A stretch of 64,000 nt of DNA. Source: Tabrizicola sp. (GTDB lineage: Bacteria; Pseudomonadota; Alphaproteobacteria; Rhodobacterales; Rhodobacteraceae). The DNA is taken from contig NZ_JAUXZE010000032.1 of the NCBI RefSeq assembly GCF_030694085.1, positions 62,001 through 126,000 on the forward strand, in the 5' to 3' direction. The notes beneath the pieces are model-generated. The model was not told where the DNA came from. It did no database searches and worked only from the letters and a program-made list of their open reading frames with translations. Of the stretch, positions 28,050 to 36,515 are shown piece by piece (within the stretch, counting starts at the first letter, position 1; each line of letters begins with the position of its first letter). Made by a program: the position numbers and the translations under genes.

Positions 28050-29174
28050 CTACTCCGCCGCCAGCTTCTCTGCCGCCTCGATCTCGGCGGCCTTCGCCTC
28101 GACCAGTTCGACGATGTGGTCCACCATCCGGTCGTTCGACAGGGTATGGTCCTGCTTGCCGGCGAGGTAGACCATCCCCTTGCCCGCGCCCCCGCCGGTA
28201 AAGCCGATATCGGTCATCAGCGCCTCACCCGGGCCGTTCACGACGCAGCCGATGATCGACAGGCTCATCGACGTGGTGATATGCGCCAGCCGGTCCTCCA
28301 GCGCCGAGACGGTCTTGATCACGTCGAACCCCTGCCGGGCGCAGGACGGGCACGAGATGATCGTCACCCCCCGGTGCCGCAGCCCCAGCGATTTCAGGAT
28401 CTCGAAGCCGACCTTCACTTCCTCGACCGGGTCCGCCGAAAGCGAGACCCGGATCGTGTCGCCGATCCCCATCCACAACAGGTTTCCCAGACCGATGGCC
28501 GACTTCACCGTGCCGGAGACAAAGCCCCCGGCCTCGGTGATCCCCAGATGGATCGGCGCGTCGGTCGCATCGGCAAGCTGCTGGTAGGCAGCGGCGGCCA
28601 TGAAGACGTCACTGGCCTTCACGCTGATCTTGAATTCGTGGAAATCGTTGTCCTGCAACAGCTTGATGTGGTCCAGGCCCGACTCCACCATCGCATCGGG
28701 GCACGGCTCGCCGTACTTGTCCAGAAGGTGCTTTTCCAGCGACCCGGCATTGACCCCGATGCGGATGCTGCACCCGTGGTCCTTTGCGGCGCGCACCACC
28801 TCGGCCACGCGGCGGGCGTCGCCGATGTTTCCGGGGTTGATCCGCAGGCAAGCCGCCCCGGCCTGGGCCGCCTCGATGGCGCGCTTGTAGTGGAAATGGA
28901 TGTCCGCGACGATCGGCACCGGGCTTTCGGCCACGATTTCCTTCAGCGCCCGCGTCGAGTCCTCATCGGGGGTCGAGACCCGGACGATGTCCGCCCCGGC
29001 CACGGCACAGCGCTGGATCTGCTCGATCGTTGCGGCCACATCCGTTGTCAGCGTGTTGGTCATCGTCTGGACGCTGATCGGCGCATCCCCGCCCACCAGA
29101 ACCTTGCCGACCCGGATCTGCCGCGAGGGCCGACGCTGGATGTTGCGCCAGGGGCGGATCGGATTGTGGGTCAT
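28050..29174 (-). CDS. ispG: 4-hydroxy-3-methylbut-2-en-1-yl diphosphate synthase
   Basis: Iron-sulfur enzyme of the MEP isoprenoid pathway; converts MEcPP to HMBPP. 374 residues from the ATG at 29174 ([20 protein letters not shown]); the 19 codons upstream are not family-like. The [4Fe-4S] cysteines are in [13 protein letters not shown] and [13 protein letters not shown], and the TIM-barrel start is ISVQTMTNT. It lies 62 nt downstream of rodZ on the same strand, the same order as in E. coli. Confidence 0.96.
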   Translation of the reverse strand: MTHNPIRPWRNIQRRPSRQIRVGKVLVGGDAPISVQTMTNTLTTDVAATIEQIQRCAVAGADIVRVSTPDEDSTRALKEIVAESPVPIVADIHFHYKRAIEAAQAGAACLRINPGNIGDARRVAEVVRAAKDHGCSIRIGVNAGSLEKHLLDKYGEPCPDAMVESGLDHIKLLQDNDFHEFKISVKASDVFMAAAAYQQLADATDAPIHLGITEAGGFVSGTVKSAIGLGNLLWMGIGDTIRVSLSADPVEEVKVGFEILKSLGLRHRGVTIISCPSCARQGFDVIKTVSALEDRLAHITTSMSLSIIGCVVNGPGEALMTDIGFTGGGAGKGMVYLAGKQDHTLSNDRMVDHIVELVEAKAAEIEAAEKLAAE

Positions 29175-29236
29175 GGGATCGGGCTCCGTTTCTTGCCGCC
29201 GCAGCATAAGCCGCGGGGGCAGTCCCGGCAATCCGC

Positions 29237-30460
29237 CTATTCGGTCCCAGCCAGGGCGGGAACCACGAAAGAGGCATCCGCTGTGGCAAAGCGCGCCAGG
29301 TCCTCATCCGCCATCGGATCGGCCTGGGCAAAGCTTTGCGTCAGCGCCTCGGGCGAGAGCGGAATATCCTTGGCCACCTGGGCACCAGGTGCCACGGGGC
29401 CGTAGGTCAGGCCGTCCACGACGAAATAGATCGAACCCGAGTTCCCCGTGCGGAACACCGCAGCGGTTTCCAGAGGCGGCACGGTGTAGCGTTCACCTGC
29501 ATCCAGGATCTTCTCGAACAGGACCGTGCCGTCGGCGGCGTTCACACGCACCCAGGACGGACGCACGGCCAGGACTTCGATGCCCTGCTGCGCTTCGGCC
29601 ACGACCTGCACTTCGCTCTCGACCGCCTGGTCAATGGCCTGATCCACGGCGTCCGCCTCGGCCACTTCGACAAGAACCCCCGTCTCACGCGGATTGATCG
29701 CAGCAATCGGACCATCACGCGACGTCAGGACGGGCACGTCCAGCGCCTGAGGCCGGTAAAGCCGGTCCAGCACATCCCGATTTGCAGAGCCTTCGGCGCT
29801 GGCCACGGCTTCAGCCGCAGGTTCCGCAGGGCGGGCCACGGCAATCTGCTGGCCGACGGTTCCGGCGTTCGACAAGGGATCGATCTGGGCCACCACGGTC
29901 GGGGCCTCGTCGACGGGCGCAAGCTGTACGCGCTGCACTTCCTGCAACACAGACCAGCCGCCGTAACCGATGGCCCCGATCAGAGCGACCAGGACGGCGA
30001 TGGACCCGACGGCACCGGGTTCGATATGCGACCAGATCGCCTCGCCGCGCGGGATGAAGCTGGCATTGGGGTCGGCCAGCGGGTCAGCATGTTCAGCCCG
30101 GGCCCGGGCCTTGGCGAATTGCTGCGGTGCAGCGGCAGAGGACAGCCCATGCGACACGGTATAACCCGCTTCGGCACAGAAGCGTTCAAACGCCCACTCG
30201 GGGTCCATTGCCAGGTAGCGCGCATAGGACCGAACGTAACCTGCGACAAAGCCGGGGGTCTCGAAGGCCGATAGATCGGCGTTTTCGATGGCGGCGATGT
30301 AAGTCGCCTTGATCTTCAACTCGCGCTGGACGTCAAGCAGCGACTTGCCCAGCGTGGCACGTTCGCCACGCATAAGATCGCCGAGTCGCAACTCGAAGTC
30401 GTCAAAGCCCTTTGGCTTGTCCTCTTCGGTTGTCGAAGGTTTCGACCTCCAACCGATCAT
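29237..30460 (-). CDS. rodZ: RodZ-like protein (HTH + TM + DUF4115)
   Basis: 407 residues. A cytoplasmic N-terminal Xre-type helix-turn-helix (about 20-95: [20 protein letters not shown]... [14 protein letters not shown]) is followed by one membrane segment at about 154-173 ([20 protein letters not shown]) and a periplasmic region ending in a DUF4115 beta domain ([20 protein letters not shown]). This is the RodZ layout; RodZ links MreB to the wall-elongation machinery. The following ispG supports the call. Alternative: a generic HTH/DUF4115 protein, since MreB itself is not in the window. Confidence 0.88.
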   Translation of the reverse strand: MIGWRSKPSTTEEDKPKGFDDFELRLGDLMRGERATLGKSLLDVQRELKIKATYIAAIENADLSAFETPGFVAGYVRSYARYLAMDPEWAFERFCAEAGYTVSHGLSSAAAPQQFAKARARAEHADPLADPNASFIPRGEAIWSHIEPGAVGSIAVLVALIGAIGYGGWSVLQEVQRVQLAPVDEAPTVVAQIDPLSNAGTVGQQIAVARPAEPAAEAVASAEGSANRDVLDRLYRPQALDVPVLTSRDGPIAAINPRETGVLVEVAEADAVDQAIDQAVESEVQVVAEAQQGIEVLAVRPSWVRVNAADGTVLFEKILDAGERYTVPPLETAAVFRTGNSGSIYFVVDGLTYGPVAPGAQVAKDIPLSPEALTQSFAQADPMADEDLARFATADASFVVPALAGTE

Positions 30461-30580
30461 CTGCCCGCTGTCCCCTTCGGTGCACTCGTCTTCGTGGTCG
30501 CCTTCCCCAGCGACTCACATCGTTGTTCGTATTGGGCAAACAGTAACATAGGACAAGGGCTTTTCCACGGGCCAAAGCCC

Positions 30581-31813
30581 TTAGGCGACCTGTTCGGCGC
30601 GATTCAGCGCACAATGGGACCAGAGTGCATCCATCGCGCGCACCAGCCTGTCGATCTCCTGCGGGCCGTGCACCGGCGAGGGCGTGAAGCGCAGCCGCTC
30701 CGTCCCGCGCGGAACAGTCGGAAAATTGATCGGCTGGACATAGATGCCGTGGTCCTCCAGCAGCATGTCGGACAGCATCTTGCAGTGCACCGGATTGCCG
30801 ACATGGACCGGGACGATGTGCGACCCGTGGTCGATGATCGGCAGGCCCATCGCCTTGAGGCGGGTCTTGAGGATCGTGGCCTGGGTCTGGTGCCGCGTCC
30901 GCAGTGCCTGACCGCCCGTCCCTTTCAGGAAGCGGACCGACGCCGCTGCACCCGCAGCAACCGCCGGCGGCAGGCTGGTCGTGAAGATGAAGCCCGGCGC
31001 ATAGGACCGCACCGCATCCACCATCCGCGCCGAAGCTGCGACATAGCCGCCGAAGACACCGTAAGCCTTGGCAAGCGTGCCGTTGATGATGTCGACGCGG
31101 TGCATCTGCCCGTCGCGTTCCGCCACCCCTGCCCCGCGCGGACCATACATGCCGACTGCGTGCACTTCGTCCAGGTAGGTCAGCGCGTCAAACTCTTGCG
31201 CCAGATCGCAGATTTCCTTGATCGGACCAAAATCGCCATCCATCGAATAGATCGATTCGAAGGCGATCAGCTTCGGCGCCGCCGGATCATCCTTGGCCAG
31301 AAGCTCGCGCAGGTGGGCCACGTCATTGTGCCGGAAGATCCGCTTCTCGCCCCCGCCCCGCCGCACGCCTTCGATCATCGAGGCATGGTTCAGCGCGTCG
31401 GAATAGATGATCAGCCCCGGGAAGATGGTCCGCAGCGTCGAAAGCGTCGCGTCATTGGCGATATAGGCCGAGGTGAAGACCAGCGCGGCCTCTTTCCCGT
31501 GCAGGTCGGCAATCTCGGCTTCCAGCGCCTTGTGCCAGACCGTCGTGCCGCTGATGTTCCGCGTGCCACCCGACCCGGCGCCCGTGGCATCCAGCGCCGC
31601 GTGCATCGCGCCCAGCACCTCGGGATGCTGGCCCATGCCCAGATAATCGTTGCCGCACCAGACGGTGATGTCCTTCTTGGACCCGTCGGGCCGCGTCCAG
31701 ACCGCATGGGGAAACTGGCCCTGGCTGCGCGCAATGTCGATGAAGGTGCGGTAGCGGCCTTCGTCGTGCAGGCGTTGCAGGCTGGCGTCGATCGCGTCGG
31801 TATATCTGGTCAT
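30581..31813 (-). CDS. hemA: 5-aminolevulinate synthase
   Basis: PLP enzyme condensing glycine and succinyl-CoA to ALA, first step of tetrapyrrole synthesis by the C4 pathway of Alphaproteobacteria. 410 residues from the ATG at 31813. Motifs: [39 protein letters not shown] and the PLP lysine in [15 protein letters not shown]. The much longer in-frame extension to 33430 is antisense to the M20 peptidase gene and is not coding. An FNR-type box lies 52 nt upstream. In Rhodobacter this enzyme supplies haem and, if phototrophic, bacteriochlorophyll. Confidence 0.96.
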   Translation of the reverse strand: MTRYTDAIDASLQRLHDEGRYRTFIDIARSQGQFPHAVWTRPDGSKKDITVWCGNDYLGMGQHPEVLGAMHAALDATGAGSGGTRNISGTTVWHKALEAEIADLHGKEAALVFTSAYIANDATLSTLRTIFPGLIIYSDALNHASMIEGVRRGGGEKRIFRHNDVAHLRELLAKDDPAAPKLIAFESIYSMDGDFGPIKEICDLAQEFDALTYLDEVHAVGMYGPRGAGVAERDGQMHRVDIINGTLAKAYGVFGGYVAASARMVDAVRSYAPGFIFTTSLPPAVAAGAAASVRFLKGTGGQALRTRHQTQATILKTRLKAMGLPIIDHGSHIVPVHVGNPVHCKMLSDMLLEDHGIYVQPINFPTVPRGTERLRFTPSPVHGPQEIDRLVRAMDALWSHCALNRAEQVA

Positions 31814-31864
31814 GCGTCCCGGTTCCTTTTGCGATGGTTCTGCCTGAACCGCCGCAGGGGTGCC

Positions 31865-31878
31865 TTGATTTCGGTCAA
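31865..31878 (-). promoter_or_regulatory. FNR/FnrL box upstream of hemA
   Basis: Reads TTGACCGAAATCAA on the hemA strand, matching the FNR consensus TTGAC/T-N4-ATCAA. It lies 52 nt upstream of the hemA start codon. FnrL activation of hemA at low oxygen is known in Rhodobacter sphaeroides; the same control is inferred here. Confidence 0.75.
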
Positions 31879-32011
31879 CTCGCCGGGATTGCCAAGGGGA
31901 CGATTTGTCACCCCGATGCCGACGGCCCCCTTTCCATACCGCAGCCCGCCCGCTCTGGACAGTCCCAACCCGGCTGCTAGGCTGGTTCTTGATCAAATCC
32001 CGGAGAGTGCC

Positions 32012-33394
32012 ATGCCCCCGTCCCTCGACGCCGTCCTTCAGCGCATCGACGAAACCCTGCCCCAGTCGCTGGACCGGCTGATGGAGCTGCTGCGTATCCC
32101 CTCGATCTCGACCGATCCCGCCTTTGCGGCCGATTGCGCGCGGACGGCCGACCATCTGGCCGCCGACCTTGCATCCCTCGGCTTTGACGCCCGCGCCGCC
32201 CGCACCCCCGGGCATCCGATGGTCGTGGCGCATGGCGGCGAGGGGCGCAGGCACATCCTCTTCTACGGCCACTATGACGTGCAACCCGTTGATCCGATTG
32301 AACTCTGGGACCGCGACCCCTTCGATCCCGAACTGCAGGACACCCCGAAAGGCAAGGTGATCCGCGCCCGGGGCGCGTCGGACGACAAGGGCCAGTTGAT
32401 GACCTTCATCGAGGCCTGCCGGGCGTGGAAACACGTTCACGGCACCCTGCCCGGCAAGCTGACGATCTTTCTGGAGGGTGAGGAGGAATCGTCCTCCCCC
32501 TCCCTCATCCCCTTCCTGAAAGCCAACCGCGAGGAGTTGTCCTGCGACCTCGCCCTGATCTGCGATACCGGGCTGTTCGAGGGTGCCACCCCCGCCATCA
32601 CCACCATGCTGCGCGGAATGGCGAAGGTCGAATTCACCATCCGCGCGGCGAACCGCGACCTTCATTCCGGGATGTATGGCGGGTTGGCGCAGAACCCGCT
32701 GCACCTGATGTCGCGCCTCTTGGCGGGCCTGCATGATTCCCAGGGCCGGGTTCAGGTCCCCGGCTTTTATGACGACGTGGACGAACTGCCCGACACGCTG
32801 CGCCAGCAATGGCAGGCCCTGTCCTTCGACCATGCCCGCTATCTGGGCGACGTCGGCCTTTCGGTCCCGGCAGGCGAACAGGATCGCACGCCCTTGGAAA
32901 AGATCTGGTCCCGCCCGACCGCCGAAGTGAACGGCATGTGGGGCGGCTATACCGGCGCAGGCTTCAAGACCGTGCTGCCGTCCGAAGCCCACGCCAAGGT
33001 CTCGTTCCGCCTGGTCTCGCGCCAGGACCCCGAAAAGATCCGTGCCTCCTTCATGACCTGGGCCGCGGCGCAACTGCCCGCCAATTGCGAAATCGTCTGG
33101 GACGGCGACGGCGAGGGCGGGTCCCCGGCTTCGGTGATGGAAATCTCGGACCCCGCGTTCGAGGCCGCCCGCCAGGCCCTGACCGAGGAATGGGGCCGCC
33201 CCGCCGCTTTCGTGGGCGCTGGCGGGTCGATCCCGGTGGCCGGCTACTTCAAGTCGATCCTCGGCATGGACGCGATGCTGATCGGCTTTGGCCGCGACGA
33301 CGACCAGATCCACTCGCCGAACGAGAAGTACGACCTGGAGTCGTTCCACAAGGGCATCCGCTCCTGGGCCCGCATCCTGGCCCGCATCGCGTGA
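32012..33394 (+). CDS. M20 family dipeptidase/metallopeptidase
   Basis: 460 residues from the ATG at 32012 (upstream GGAGAG). Co-catalytic metal ligands of the M20/M28 peptidases are visible: His in GHYDVQPVD, bridging Asp in GASDDKGQ, the general base pair in [10 protein letters not shown], Asp in ICDTGLF, and the C-terminal His in [11 protein letters not shown]. The dimerisation (lid) domain lies between about 205 and 345. It resembles carnosinase/DUG1-like cytosolic dipeptidases. Its stop codon overlaps the start of the GNAT gene (TGATG). Confidence 0.92.
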   Translation: MPPSLDAVLQRIDETLPQSLDRLMELLRIPSISTDPAFAADCARTADHLAADLASLGFDARAARTPGHPMVVAHGGEGRRHILFYGHYDVQPVDPIELWDRDPFDPELQDTPKGKVIRARGASDDKGQLMTFIEACRAWKHVHGTLPGKLTIFLEGEEESSSPSLIPFLKANREELSCDLALICDTGLFEGATPAITTMLRGMAKVEFTIRAANRDLHSGMYGGLAQNPLHLMSRLLAGLHDSQGRVQVPGFYDDVDELPDTLRQQWQALSFDHARYLGDVGLSVPAGEQDRTPLEKIWSRPTAEVNGMWGGYTGAGFKTVLPSEAHAKVSFRLVSRQDPEKIRASFMTWAAAQLPANCEIVWDGDGEGGSPASVMEISDPAFEAARQALTEEWGRPAAFVGAGGSIPVAGYFKSILGMDAMLIGFGRDDDQIHSPNEKYDLESFHKGIRSWARILARIA

Positions 33395-33849
33395 TGCCCC
33401 CGGTCGAAATGCTTGAACTTCGCGACGCAAGGCCCGAAGATGAAAGCGATTTCCTGCGGCTCTGGCAGGGGTTCTGCGACGGCTACGGCATCACCCTGCC
33501 GCCCGAGGTGACCGCCTTCACCTGGGCCCGCCTGATGGACCCCGCCAACCCCCTGACCGCGCGCCTCGCCTGCCTGGACGGCACCCCGCAGGGCTTTGCG
33601 ATCCACCAGCACCACCCCTCCACCTGGGTCCTGGGCGACGACGGCTATCTGGAAGACCTCTTCGTCGCCCCCGAAGCCCGCGGCAAAGGCCTTGGCCGCG
33701 CGCTGATCGAGGACCTGATCGCCATCGCCCGCGCGAAGAGCTGGCGCAGGCTTTACTGGCTGACCGAGATCGAAAACGCGACCGCGCGCCGTCTCTATAA
33801 CCAGTTCTGCGACAACGACGGCCATATCCGCTATCGCATGACCCTGTAG
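33394..33849 (+). CDS. GNAT-family N-acetyltransferase
   Basis: 151 residues, single GNAT domain. The acetyl-CoA loop is in [20 protein letters not shown] and the later [16 protein letters not shown] matches the RLYNKxG-type motif. The ATG overlaps the M20 peptidase stop codon by one base, so the two are probably co-translated; a second Met at residue 6 is possible. Substrate unknown; an amino acid or amine released by the dipeptidase is a guess. Confidence 0.86.
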   Translation: MPPVEMLELRDARPEDESDFLRLWQGFCDGYGITLPPEVTAFTWARLMDPANPLTARLACLDGTPQGFAIHQHHPSTWVLGDDGYLEDLFVAPEARGKGLGRALIEDLIAIARAKSWRRLYWLTEIENATARRLYNQFCDNDGHIRYRMTL

Positions 33850-33857
33850 GCGGTCGG

Positions 33858-34313
33858 TCAGGCTCCGGTTTCGCGCGCCAACTCGACAAGCAGCCGGTCC
33901 GCATCCGAAACGGTCAGCTTTGGCAGGTCTTCGCAGACCTTGTACCAGGGCAACTGCGTGTCGGCGTAGATGTGCCGCGTCATGCGCGCGTCGGCGGGCC
34001 GGTCAAGGCTGCCGACCGTCAGGTTCGTCAGCCAGTCGTCCTCGGGCCGGACCGCCTGCCAGACCAGCCGGGATCCACAGGTGCCGCAGAACCCGCGCTT
34101 GCCCTCGGGCGAGGAGGCGTAATACTGCGGCTCCTCCTTCAGGTATTTCAGCGTTCCTGCCTTGATCAGCACGGTGATCTCGGCTGGCTGTCCGGTGCTG
34201 TGCTGGCAGATGGTGCAATGGCAGATATAGCCGTTGTGCAGAAAGACTTCGGCCTCATAGCGGACCCGGCCGCAAAGACAGCCGCCGGTGACCCTGGTGG
34301 TGTGATGCTGCAT
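33858..34313 (-). CDS. GFA family protein (CENP-V/GFA zinc domain)
   Basis: 151 residues from the ATG at 34313 (MQHHTTRVTGGCLCGRVRYE). All zinc-binding motifs of the glutathione-dependent formaldehyde-activating enzyme family are present: GGCLCGRVRYE, CHCTICQHSTG and FCGTCGSRL. Known members are often not true Gfa enzymes, so a specific reaction is not claimed. Convergent with the GNAT gene. Confidence 0.87.
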   Translation of the reverse strand: MQHHTTRVTGGCLCGRVRYEAEVFLHNGYICHCTICQHSTGQPAEITVLIKAGTLKYLKEEPQYYASSPEGKRGFCGTCGSRLVWQAVRPEDDWLTNLTVGSLDRPADARMTRHIYADTQLPWYKVCEDLPKLTVSDADRLLVELARETGA

Positions 34314-34397
34314 GACGCGACTCCCCCGCCCTGTCGCGCAAGTAGCCCATGGCCGGAGCCCTGGTGTCAAACCTGATCTCCTGGCGCTGTGGCGCCC

Positions 34398-34625
34398 TCA
34401 GCCCGCCGGGCCGCTGCCTGCCATGCGAACCAGTTTCAGCCCAAGCAGAACAAAGGGTGCGGCATGCATCAGAAGGTCGAAGATATCGACCGGCTTCACC
34501 AGATCGCCCGCAACCAGCATCTTGAGCTTTTCCCAGATATGCGGCTCGGGAAAGAACGGCGCGAGGCCAAGGGTCAGCGCTGCAAGGATCAGGATCGACA
34601 GCGGGATCTGGTCGAGAAAGGCCAT
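34398..34625 (-). CDS. Small membrane protein, 75 aa
   Basis: Starts MAFLDQIPLSILILAALTLG with a ribosome-site-like AGGAGG upstream on the minus strand. Two hydrophobic segments (about 8-26 and 52-68) are separated by the amphipathic, Pro-rich PHIWEKLKMLVAGDLVKPVD. Proteins of this form are common in Rhodobacterales and are sometimes labelled as transporter-associated, but the role is unknown. It lies just before the first tRNA-Asp gene on the same strand. Confidence 0.7.
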   Translation of the reverse strand: MAFLDQIPLSILILAALTLGLAPFFPEPHIWEKLKMLVAGDLVKPVDIFDLLMHAAPFVLLGLKLVRMAGSGPAG

Positions 34626-34742
34626 GCGGGTTCCTCCTGCCGGGAACGGCCCGGCCCACAGACAGGTCCTACCCTGAAATCGCGCAAGGCCGCCATGCGA
34701 CACCCTGACTGTAAGGTCAGTCCTGGGTGGATGAGGGGAAGC

Positions 34743-34819
34743 TGGCGCGGTGGACGGGGCTCGAACCCGCGACCCCCGGCGTGACAGGCCGGTACTCTAA
34801 CCAACTGAGCTACCACCGC
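34743..34819 (-). tRNA. tRNA-Asp (anticodon GTC), copy 1
   Basis: 77-nt gene folded by eye: acceptor stem GCGGTGG/CCACCGC, discriminator G and encoded CCA; D arm GCTCAGTTGGTTAGAGT; anticodon loop CTGTCAC (GTC, plus-strand 34783-34785); T arm GCGGGTTCGAGCCCCGT. It is identical over its whole length to the second copy at 36366-36442. Confidence 0.97.
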
Positions 34820-34951
34820 GCGCTGAGGGGCCAGATAAGGGGTTGGTGAAGGGGCGTCAAGCGGGAAACGGTGGGGTTCCTTGCGGGAGGAGGTTAGCCT
34901 CGAAACAAGGCGCGACAGGCGAGGGTCGGCCTGGCGAGAAGGACAGATGCA

Positions 34952-34973
34952 GGGTGCGTGGCCTCACGCAGCC
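34952..34973. repeat. REP-like hairpin a
   Basis: Stem TGCGTG-gcct-CACGCA within gGGTGCGTGgcctCACGCAg. It is the degenerate member of three related hairpins (see 35842 and 35952) and lies about 100 nt upstream of the SH3-like gene. Confidence 0.6.
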
Positions 34974-35068
34974 TTGCTACACAGGGAAGGCGGGCTGGCA
35001 GGAAAGACCTTCGCACACACGCATACCTTGCTATTCTTCGCCCAATGAATCGTTGAAGGGCTAGGGAT

Positions 35069-35830
35069 TTGGACGGGAATGTTGGCGTTATGTCGGTGCT
35101 GGCACTTGCGTCGGTCGTTTGTTTCGCCGGCATGGTGTACCCGTTCAAGCCGTTCAGGAGGCGTTGGATTGCGCTCGTTTCGCTTCTCGCCTGTTTCGTT
35201 CTTGTCGGCGTCCTTGCCCCGAAGAACGCCCCCACGCAAATCGCAGCACCCGACCCTAACCCGCGTCCCTGGTCCGCGACCGAAGACGACGGCAAGTTTT
35301 GGGTCACGTCCGAAAGGTTGAACCGTCGCACCTGCCCATCGAATAGTTGCGGCGTTGTCGGGCAGTTCTTCTTTCGTGAAGGTACCAGCGTTCTGGAACG
35401 CCGCGACGGTTGGGCCCGCGTGACCAAAAGCTACGACGCTTCATGCGTGAATGGACGCAGCCAATACGTTGATACTGGCAACGCATCTTGCGACCCTGCA
35501 AATGGCATCATCGATGGGCAATTCGCCGAATGGGTTTCGGCTGAATATCTTTCGGATGTCCGCCCGCCTGATCCAGCCGCGGGCGCTGCGGGGATTGAAG
35601 CATTGGTGGCCGGATCCGACGACTTCGCGCGACACAGAGTTGCGTTTGCAGAAGCAGCCCAATCGCTGATTGCGCAGGGTAGATGCAAGGATCAAGATTT
35701 CCGGGACATGGGCGGTTGGCTGAAGTCCTCCAACCATCGCAACCAACCTATCTACTTCACTTACTGCGGTGGTTCGACTGTGGCTAACCGTCTTTACCTG
35801 AACGCAGATACCGGCGAAGTCTTCCGCTAA
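35069..35830 (+). CDS. SH3-like domain membrane protein of the tRNA-Asp islet
   Basis: 253 residues. Two hydrophobic segments (about 8-26 and 32-50) are followed by a soluble region with a bacterial SH3-like core: SERLNRRTCPSNSCGVVGQF, then LERRDGWARV and WVSAEYLS. The C-terminal part has paired Cys (GRCKDQ, YFTYCGG) and no family I recognise. Start is TTG at 35069 or ATG at 35090. Base composition is visibly lower in G+C than its neighbours (32 of 60 bases in 35341-35400). It lies between two tRNA-Asp genes with REP hairpins on both sides, suggesting transfer. Confidence 0.7.
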   Translation: MDGNVGVMSVLALASVVCFAGMVYPFKPFRRRWIALVSLLACFVLVGVLAPKNAPTQIAAPDPNPRPWSATEDDGKFWVTSERLNRRTCPSNSCGVVGQFFFREGTSVLERRDGWARVTKSYDASCVNGRSQYVDTGNASCDPANGIIDGQFAEWVSAEYLSDVRPPDPAAGAAGIEALVAGSDDFARHRVAFAEAAQSLIAQGRCKDQDFRDMGGWLKSSNHRNQPIYFTYCGGSTVANRLYLNADTGEVFR

Positions 35831-35841
35831 GCTGGCCGTAG

Positions 35842-35861
35842 GGTGCGTGATTTCACGCACC
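35842..35861. repeat. REP-like hairpin b
   Basis: Perfect inverted repeat GGTGCGTGA-tt-TCACGCACC, 9-bp arms, preceded by GTAG. It starts 12 nt after the SH3-like gene's stop codon and forms an inverted pair with hairpin c (BIME-like). It may also end the transcript of that gene. Confidence 0.75.
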
Positions 35862-35951
35862 AAACACGTTTCGAACATGCGCACCAAGCTTTACTTGCCA
35901 CCACACAACACCCGACCGAGTAGTCTCCTGCAAACCCTCCCGTTCGGCCGC

Positions 35952-35971
35952 GGTGCGTGCAATCACGCACC
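35952..35971. repeat. REP-like hairpin c
   Basis: Perfect inverted repeat GGTGCGTG-caat-CACGCACC, 8-bp arms, followed by CTAC. The flank is the reverse complement of hairpin b's GTAG, so b and c face each other. It lies next to the RAYT transposase remnant. Confidence 0.75.
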
Positions 35972-35998
35972 CTACGGGGGTTTGAGGCTGACGCGTCG

Positions 35999-36205
35999 TC
36001 ACCACCCATACCTGCCCTCCCGACTATCGCGTTGGGCCGGCGAAAGCGTCCAGACGGCATGCAGGTGGTCAGGCAGAACCACCCAGGAATCGATGCGGAA
36101 CGGGCGTTCGGCGCGAGTCACCTCCACTGCCCGACGCGGCAGCGTGGCATGGTCTGTCAAGGTCCGGGCGGCGCGGTCAGCCAGGGGCACGGGGAGGACA
36201 CCAAG
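35999..36205 (-). pseudogene. Remnant of a REP-associated tyrosine transposase (RAYT, IS200-like)
   Basis: The minus strand encodes about 68 residues matching the N-terminal part of RAYT/TnpA_REP proteins: LADRAARTLTDH, then RRAVEVTRAERPFRIDSWVV and the HUH metal motif in LPDHLHAVWTLSP. After TLSP the frame runs into unrelated sequence (AQRDSREGRYGW) and stops, so the region that would carry the catalytic Tyr is missing. No intact start is evident. REP-like hairpins nearby fit the known link between RAYTs and REPs. Called by motif recognition; the fragment cannot be active. Confidence 0.72.
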
Positions 36206-36264
36206 GCACCGGAAACGCGGGGACGAAGGTAACGCGACATGGCCAAAAGCATGGCTTTGAGACG

Positions 36265-36336
36265 TTAATAAACCTCTAACGTCCGCGACCAACCCATTGG
36301 TATCACTGGGATATCCAGAAATGTCCACCGTGGACA
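36265..36336. promoter_or_regulatory. Composite palindrome element, copy 2
   Basis: Perfect palindrome TGTCCAC-C-GTGGACA at 36322-36336. On the minus strand the conserved TACCAA block and a TTAG-N7-TTAA (CtrA-like) block lie at exactly the same offsets (34 and 57) as in the copies at 3592 and 37548. It lies between the RAYT remnant and the 3' end of the second tRNA-Asp gene. Confidence 0.6.
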
Positions 36337-36365
36337 TCCTTGAGGTCGATCCAGGAAAGGGAAGC

Positions 36366-36442
36366 TGGCGCGGTGGACGGGGCTCGAACCCGCGACCCCC
36401 GGCGTGACAGGCCGGTACTCTAACCAACTGAGCTACCACCGC
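36366..36442 (-). tRNA. tRNA-Asp (anticodon GTC), copy 2
   Basis: Same 77-nt sequence as 34743-34819, including encoded CCA and discriminator G. Similarity extends a few bases on the 3' side (GGGAAGC) and patchily about 50 bases on the 5' side (CGCGCTG-GGGG and GGGGCGTCAA), so the duplication included flanking DNA. Confidence 0.97.
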
Positions 36443-36515
36443 GCGCTGTGGGGCGGGATAGACGCTTCCCCCGGGGGCGTCAATGGGGGAAGCACGGGAT
36501 TTTCACCGGCCACCG

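Noticed and set aside
30494..32011. In-frame extension upstream of the M20 peptidase
   Set aside because: Antisense to hemA; the family start and ribosome site are at 32012.
31814..33430. In-frame N-terminal extension of hemA to 949 codons
   Set aside because: The extension is antisense to the M20 dipeptidase and GNAT genes; the ALA synthase family starts at [12 protein letters not shown].
34843..35064. 73-codon plus-strand frame after the first tRNA-Asp
   Set aside because: No ribosome site, no domain, covers REP hairpin a; probably not coding.
35827..36060. Continuation of the RAYT in a second minus-strand frame
   Set aside because: I looked for the missing RAYT C-terminus with a frameshift, but the sequence after TLSP shows no RAYT motifs in either other frame.
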